DNA of 64,000 nucleotides, taken from assembly GCA_031555935.1 (NCBI GenBank), contig JAVBTX010000001.1, forward strand, positions 65,650-129,649, read 5' to 3'. Numbering within the stretch: the first letter of the stretch is position 1; each line of letters starts with the position of its first letter. The stretch is from Roseburia_C sp031555935 (GTDB lineage Bacteria; Bacillota; Clostridia; Lachnospirales; Lachnospiraceae). Position numbers and translations under genes: made by a program. Shown here one piece after another: positions 60,801 to 64,000 of this stretch. Under the pieces are notes generated by a model. It made no database searches and was not told the DNA's origin. It saw only the letters and a list, made by a program, of their open reading frames with translations.

Positions 60801-63716
60801 AACCCCATCTTTATTCCAAAATGAGATTTGAATCGCACCATCATTCGTTCCAACCAAGCCGCCAACAGCAGTACCAGTTGCTGCTGCCACCGCTCCAAGC
60901 GAGTAGCTGGCCGAAATCACACCACTGCTGCTATTGCTGCCCACAAGACCACCGGATGCGCCAGTTCCTTGATGGTCAATGCTTACCTCCGTATTGCTGT
61001 TCTTAAGTGTTCCGTGATTGGAGCCAACGATTCCGCCCGTGTTACTTGCCGATGTAAACAAATTCGTAACCGTACCCTTCACACTTAGATTTTGAATGAC
61101 ACCATTCGTATCCGTCCCGGCAAACAGACCGGCTGATTGATAAAAACCATTTACCTTTAATCCGGTAATCGCATTCCCGGCGCCATCAAAGATATAATTC
61201 ATGCCATCGCTTCGTCCCGCCGCAATTGGGGTGAAATTGGCATTTTCTAAATCAATATCATTTGCCAATTGCACATATTTTCCTTGAAGCTGTGAATGTT
61301 CCAACTCGGATTTATATCCTAATATCTGTAGCTGTAATGGTGTCGAAATCGTATATGGCTTTGCTTTCGTGCCATCACCATCCCCCGCATCACAAAAGCC
61401 CAATGGTAAATCGGCAAAAGGGTTCGTTCCCGCGATCAGACATGGATAACCAGCGTGATTATATTCGCTCGTGTTGACCCACACATAATCGGTCAAACCA
61501 CTGCAGGCATTCAGCAGTTCAATTGCCTCTTGCGACTGTAAGTCAGATGATGCCGCCGCTGGAACCGAGGCTGTACTGGCACTGCTGCCCACCCCGACTT
61601 TTTGTTTTGTTGATGCATCGCCGTCTTCCTTCATCAACTGTACATTCGCATCCCATAAACAATTCCTAACGGTACTTAAGTTCGATGAATATTCCACCAT
61701 CGCGCCAGCAAACATACCGCTTACAGCCGCCTCAAATTGCTTGATATCTGCCAAGGCATAACAGTTGGCATAGTATGAACCCTCATCATATCCGACAAAT
61801 CCACCGCAGTAATTTGTGTTCTTCGCTTTTTTCGTGTATGTAACGGTTCCTTTGGAAAAACAGTTTACAATGGTTGCACCTCTGGCGGAGCCAATCATAC
61901 CGCCAGCATAGTCCGCTACACTAGCCGTTACCTCGATATCGGCAAAACAGTTTTTAATGGTTCCTTCCAAATAACCGGCAATTCCGCCAATTATAATATT
62001 ATCAGGCAGGGTCGTTTCAAAAAAGCTGCCCGGATTGACTTCACCTTTGATTACCAGTGCACTTATTTCACCAGCAATACCAACATAACCAAACAAGCCA
62101 ACATATGTATTTGATGTATTTATTCCCTGCACATTCAAACCGCTGATGGTATGTCCATTGCCATCAAATTTGCCTTCAAAGGAGTGCGAGGCATCTGCTC
62201 CAATCGGACTTAAAAGCAATGACTCAACATCAAGGTCGGCCTTTAATTGGATCTGTTTTCCGGCCATAAATCCGGCTGTCTGATTACACCAATAGGATAG
62301 CAAAATCATTTGGAACGGCTCACTAATTGTATAGGGCTGTTCAGCCGTACCATCGCCACCATTTAGATCAAACACCCCCTCCGATAACCCATAATGCGGA
62401 TTCGCGTTCTCCCCCTTTGTCAATACGGGAACATCGTTTACCTGTTCCCAGCAAAAATCTTTCAAACCGCTAAAACCATTTAAGACATCTAAGATAAGCG
62501 GTGAGTCCTTTTGAGCCTCAGTAAGCGGATATAAAGACCGTTCCAGATTCGTTTTAAGGGTGGCTATATCACTTTGACCATATCCGTATTTCTCCTTATC
62601 AGAATTGCCCCTTTGCTGGGTTGCCGCACTATTCCAGTAGCAGTTCTCTAGTTTTAATTTTCCATATCTTGCATAAGATACATATCTACCTAAAAATCCG
62701 CCGATATAAGAATTATTATTAGAATTGGTAGGACCAGCAACATTTCCCAATGCATAGCAATTTGTAATCGTCATATCATAAAGCGTGTCAATCTTTCCAA
62801 CCAGTCCTCCGACATTATACATAAATTGGTTGTATTGTAAAGCTGCGTAAGATGCCGGACCAGATACCGTTCCTACCGTAACACAATTCACGAGTGTTCC
62901 ACCATTGTAGATGGTTCCAACAACACCACCAAGGTTCGCTTTGTTATATCCATAACCGTATTCTCGTTCACTGTACCCCTCATATGGTGCCAAAACAGTT
63001 ACATTGACGGAACAGTTGCGAATGGTGGAGCGATATAAGTAAGCTACAATCCCCCCCACAGATACTTCATCCACATTGGTTACATCACCATTCACACGGC
63101 CCTGTAGCTTCACAAAATTGCTCTCCACACTGCCAGATACGTTTAATGATTTTATTTCTGCAATGCTATTGAACTGCTCACCAAGTTTGGCGAAAAGTCC
63201 CGCGTGTTTATATCTTTTGTCTGGGTCATCCACATTTAGCCCAATAATACTATGTCCATCGCCATCAAAACTACCATTAAAGGAATAGCATACATAAATA
63301 TATTCGTCGTTACTATTAACAGATTCGGACGTACTATAACCAATCGGAATCCATGACCACCCCTTCAAATCAATATCTGTTGTCAGGATGAAATAAACTC
63401 TGTCATATTTTTCCCCGCTGCTGACATTAACGGAAAACTGTGCCAGCATTGCCGCCGAAGTAATCTGATAAGGGTTGTCCGCCGTACCATCACCAGGCCC
63501 TTGCTCCCACGGCGCGGCTCCGGCCGACGGATACGTGCCATCCCATTCATCCGGCGTGGGTGGCTCATCTGCTTTTACAGTCTGTACTATTTCGGTCTGG
63601 GTGAATGTTTCAACAAAAAAAGCTTCCGGAAACATTGTCAGAAACAATGCCAGGACCAATAATAATGCAATTTTTCTACGCCAGCCTTGATATGTGTTTA
63701 ATTTCTTATGTGACAT
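57813..63716 (-). CDS. Giant secreted GLUG-repeat protein (first of two)
   Basis: 1967 residues, ATG 63716 after AGGAGGAATTTGCC. Signal peptide (KIALLLVLALFLTMFPEAFF). Four repeats, each beginning with a G-D-G-T-x-x-x-P-Y-x-I-S/T pattern (GDGTADNPYQITSAAM, GDGTAEQPYTISEPFQ, GDGTKAKPYTISTPLQ, DGSVDNPYTIETKEQ), hold GLUG units (AGLFAKLGEQFNS, VGGLVGKIDT, GGFVGYDEG). Then an Ig-like domain, three FN3-like domains, Flg_new (ITFDLNGAKGTAP...GWYQEKACKTKW), FN3, Flg_new, FN3. Same architecture as the downstream gene, hence a duplication. No sortase signal; retention on the cell is unexplained. Confidence 0.86.
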   Translation of the reverse strand: MSHKKLNTYQGWRRKIALLLVLALFLTMFPEAFFVETFTQTEIVQTVKADEPPTPDEWDGTYPSAGAAPWEQGPGDGTADNPYQITSAAMLAQFSVNVSSGEKYDRVYFILTTDIDLKGWSWIPIGYSTSESVNSNDEYIYVCYSFNGSFDGDGHSIIGLNVDDPDKRYKHAGLFAKLGEQFNSIAEIKSLNVSGSVESNFVKLQGRVNGDVTNVDEVSVGGIVAYLYRSTIRNCSVNVTVLAPYEGYSEREYGYGYNKANLGGVVGTIYNGGTLVNCVTVGTVSGPASYAALQYNQFMYNVGGLVGKIDTLYDMTITNCYALGNVAGPTNSNNNSYIGGFLGRYVSYARYGKLKLENCYWNSAATQQRGNSDKEKYGYGQSDIATLKTNLERSLYPLTEAQKDSPLILDVLNGFSGLKDFCWEQVNDVPVLTKGENANPHYGLSEGVFDLNGGDGTAEQPYTISEPFQMILLSYWCNQTAGFMAGKQIQLKADLDVESLLLSPIGADASHSFEGKFDGNGHTISGLNVQGINTSNTYVGLFGYVGIAGEISALVIKGEVNPGSFFETTLPDNIIIGGIAGYLEGTIKNCFADIEVTASVADYAGGMIGSARGATIVNCFSKGTVTYTKKAKNTNYCGGFVGYDEGSYYANCYALADIKQFEAAVSGMFAGAMVEYSSNLSTVRNCLWDANVQLMKEDGDASTKQKVGVGSSASTASVPAAASSDLQSQEAIELLNACSGLTDYVWVNTSEYNHAGYPCLIAGTNPFADLPLGFCDAGDGDGTKAKPYTISTPLQLQILGYKSELEHSQLQGKYVQLANDIDLENANFTPIAAGRSDGMNYIFDGAGNAITGLKVNGFYQSAGLFAGTDTNGVIQNLSVKGTVTNLFTSASNTGGIVGSNHGTLKNSNTEVSIDHQGTGASGGLVGSNSSSGVISASYSLGAVAAATGTAVGGLVGTNDGAIQISFWNKDGVQKVNQVVQSPARGIGNQIGDAIAVTPSELKSTAVLNIMNACGEMNHESWQINGTKNNGYPYQSAVPNPYASWVDGVFSDGDGSVDNPYTIETKEQLYALAAKVSRGEDYCTKYIQLANNINVSGLPFLPIGTDASIGFLGDFNGQGYTISGLTIERTGANTGLFGYVGKAGVIRCLNVSGSVQCINVDSNVGGIVGLLSSATMSGCSFRGSVIGGKNANIGGLIGMLEKSSFVKGSYASANFIGGTGASIGGAIGAGNAAATLAGVVWCSPLGKAQVGIGNGVGEVNVSTATDLKTTATCKILNEGLNSREIYWGQAGSTNDGFPYLKEKEELGGMVSITGSFIFDELLIANTDGLTKAADAGEWNYQWTRDGSEIEGADAEDYTLAQADIGTVINVTMWADNSKAKSSAQTETVAKGLQFCSVQPLSTRAVTSTMIVLEPIAGIEFCIEGIEEWVSIPIFTGLSANTEYRFLIRKAETDTHDTSTPVPALAPIQTAAYSDAKYEQDAPDAPTILNQTTTQVTLVSIENAEYSIDAVTWQSSECFDNLTPGATYVFYARYQENKTHYYSEPSSSLTVTLNKQSQSTPSAPMLVSKTSNTIVLKQNDGMQYRIGSDGAWQESSTFIGLKADTQYQFYVRGAETATSYASAASAVLTVRTDQATSALKTYRITFDLNGAKGTAPAAQSVQQGKGVTSPKAPKRSGYIFKGWYQEKACKTKWQFAGNLASTDITLYAGWVKIPGKTKLTVTGEYKSVKLTWKKVAGANGYQIYRATSKNGKYTKIKTITSGNTVSFTNKKLTVGKTYYYKIRAYVKVDGKQKVGSYCVIKKVKVPDLKKITFKANGGTTVKAKYVKNNSKLSAPTKPLRKGYTFAGWYTNASKTKKYDFKTKVAKNFKLYAKWTPNWKNPPEVACLTSKNQVRLIWDEIEGVSGYEIVRRSDNEKMVIDWTEGQDGVVIYTDGDVEKGQTYSYQVRAYKLVKGKKVYGKYSVAVQFEK

Positions 63717-63763
63717 GGCAAATTCCTCCTAATATACGCTAATGTAACTTAAAACATTTAATT

Positions 63764-63772
63764 ATTATACCA
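63764..63772 (-). promoter_or_regulatory. Extended -10 element for the GLUG operon
   Basis: On the minus strand TGGTATAAT, 48 nt before the start at 63716. There is no good -35, consistent with an extended -10 promoter. Confidence 0.45.
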
Positions 63773-63878
63773 TCATTTTAAATACATTATATTAGGTGCG
63801 CACGAAAACGCACGGAAACAACATACATTTTTAGCAATATTTAAAGGTGGGGCGGTAGCGCTCGAATGTAATCCGACC

Positions 63879-63977
63879 TTCCCGTTTTGTAATCGAGATT
63901 CACATTTTGAAAGCAACCTTCAAATTTTGTACTCGAAATTCCACTTTTGTAGTGACTTTCCCGTTTTTCTTCTTCAA
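63879..63977. repeat. Degenerate 20-bp tandem repeats, possible transposon end
   Basis: Five units start at 63879, 63899, 63919, 63939 and 63958, with pattern TTCnnnTTTTGTAnTCGA; four of the five share a TTCnnnTTTTg-like start. TGGTATAAT at 63982-63990 points out of the window. Multiple short terminal repeats before an outward promoter resemble IS21- or Tn7-type transposase-binding ends. No transposase is in the window. 63773-63878 holds nothing I recognise. Confidence 0.5.
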
Positions 63978-64000
63978 CACATGGTATAATATAGCTCTAA

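Noticed and set aside
63879..63977. CRISPR array
   Set aside because: The units are adjacent, degenerate and have no spacers; no cas genes are present.

Overview
The window looks like a chromosomal segment of a low-GC, Gram-positive anaerobe of the Clostridia, most likely Lachnospiraceae-like. The evidence is a pyruvate:ferredoxin oxidoreductase gene at the left edge, a ferredoxin-type aldo/keto reductase, a Feo iron system with the small FeoB-associated Cys-rich protein, many lipoproteins with Firmicutes-type signal peptides, strong AGGAGG ribosome sites, sigma/DUF4179 anti-sigma and FtsX-type ABC modules, and very large GLUG-repeat surface proteins. No ribosomal RNA, CRISPR array or complete insertion sequence was seen. 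Taxonomy is an inference from gene content.

Layout. 0-2.3 kb: start of nifJ and a divergent secreted SGNH esterase-like protein. 2.3-8.6 kb: a reductase and a permease/ATPase/response regulator/kinase operon. 8.7-11.7 kb: lipoprotein, membrane protein, acetyltransferase, two divergent tRNA-Leu genes (anticodons AAG and CAG) and a DUF2200 gene. 11.8-15.3 kb: feoA-feoA-feoB plus a 45-residue Cys/His-rich protein, with a divergent DtxR-like repressor and two matching operators. 15.3-19.7 kb: a propeller/solute-binding lipoprotein divergent from a two-component system. 19.8-23.7 kb: a lipoprotein with a Thr-Pro repeat tail and a cell-wall glucosaminidase. 23.7-28 kb: housekeeping and accessory genes (radical SAM, ZIP, DUF1801, ANT(6)-like, GH18). 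28-32.9 kb: sigma factor, anti-sigma and an ABC exporter with a palindrome-rich promoter. 32.9-36.4 kb: a DUF255 gene interrupted by a 20-nt insert with an in-frame TGA, next to a DUF3791/DUF3990 ADP-ribosyltransferase-like module. 36.4-43.7 kb: a sensory operon (hybrid kinase, binding lipoprotein, chemotaxis receptor). 43.8-50.2 kb: DUF1307 lipoprotein, MGMT-type protein, topoisomerase III, acetyltransferase and a hybrid kinase. 50.3-51.8 kb: a second DUF3990 protein with an HTH partner, a promoter carrying a palindromic operator, and 41-nt direct repeats on both sides. 51.8-63.7 kb: two tandem ~2000-residue GLUG proteins. 63.88-64 kb: degenerate 20-bp tandem repeats that could be the end of a transposable element.

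The most unusual material is (1) the two DUF3990 modules, each lying between direct copies of neighbouring-gene sequence; (2) the DUF255 gene, whose Ser/Thr-Cys-His-Trp-Cys-His junction is split by 20 nt starting with TGA, with a second copy of the same block 1.5 kb away whose aligned coding flanks differ almost only synonymously while the 20-nt core is different; (3) the iron-responsive promoter architecture around feo; and (4) solute-binding proteins placed with sensors rather than with transport permeases.
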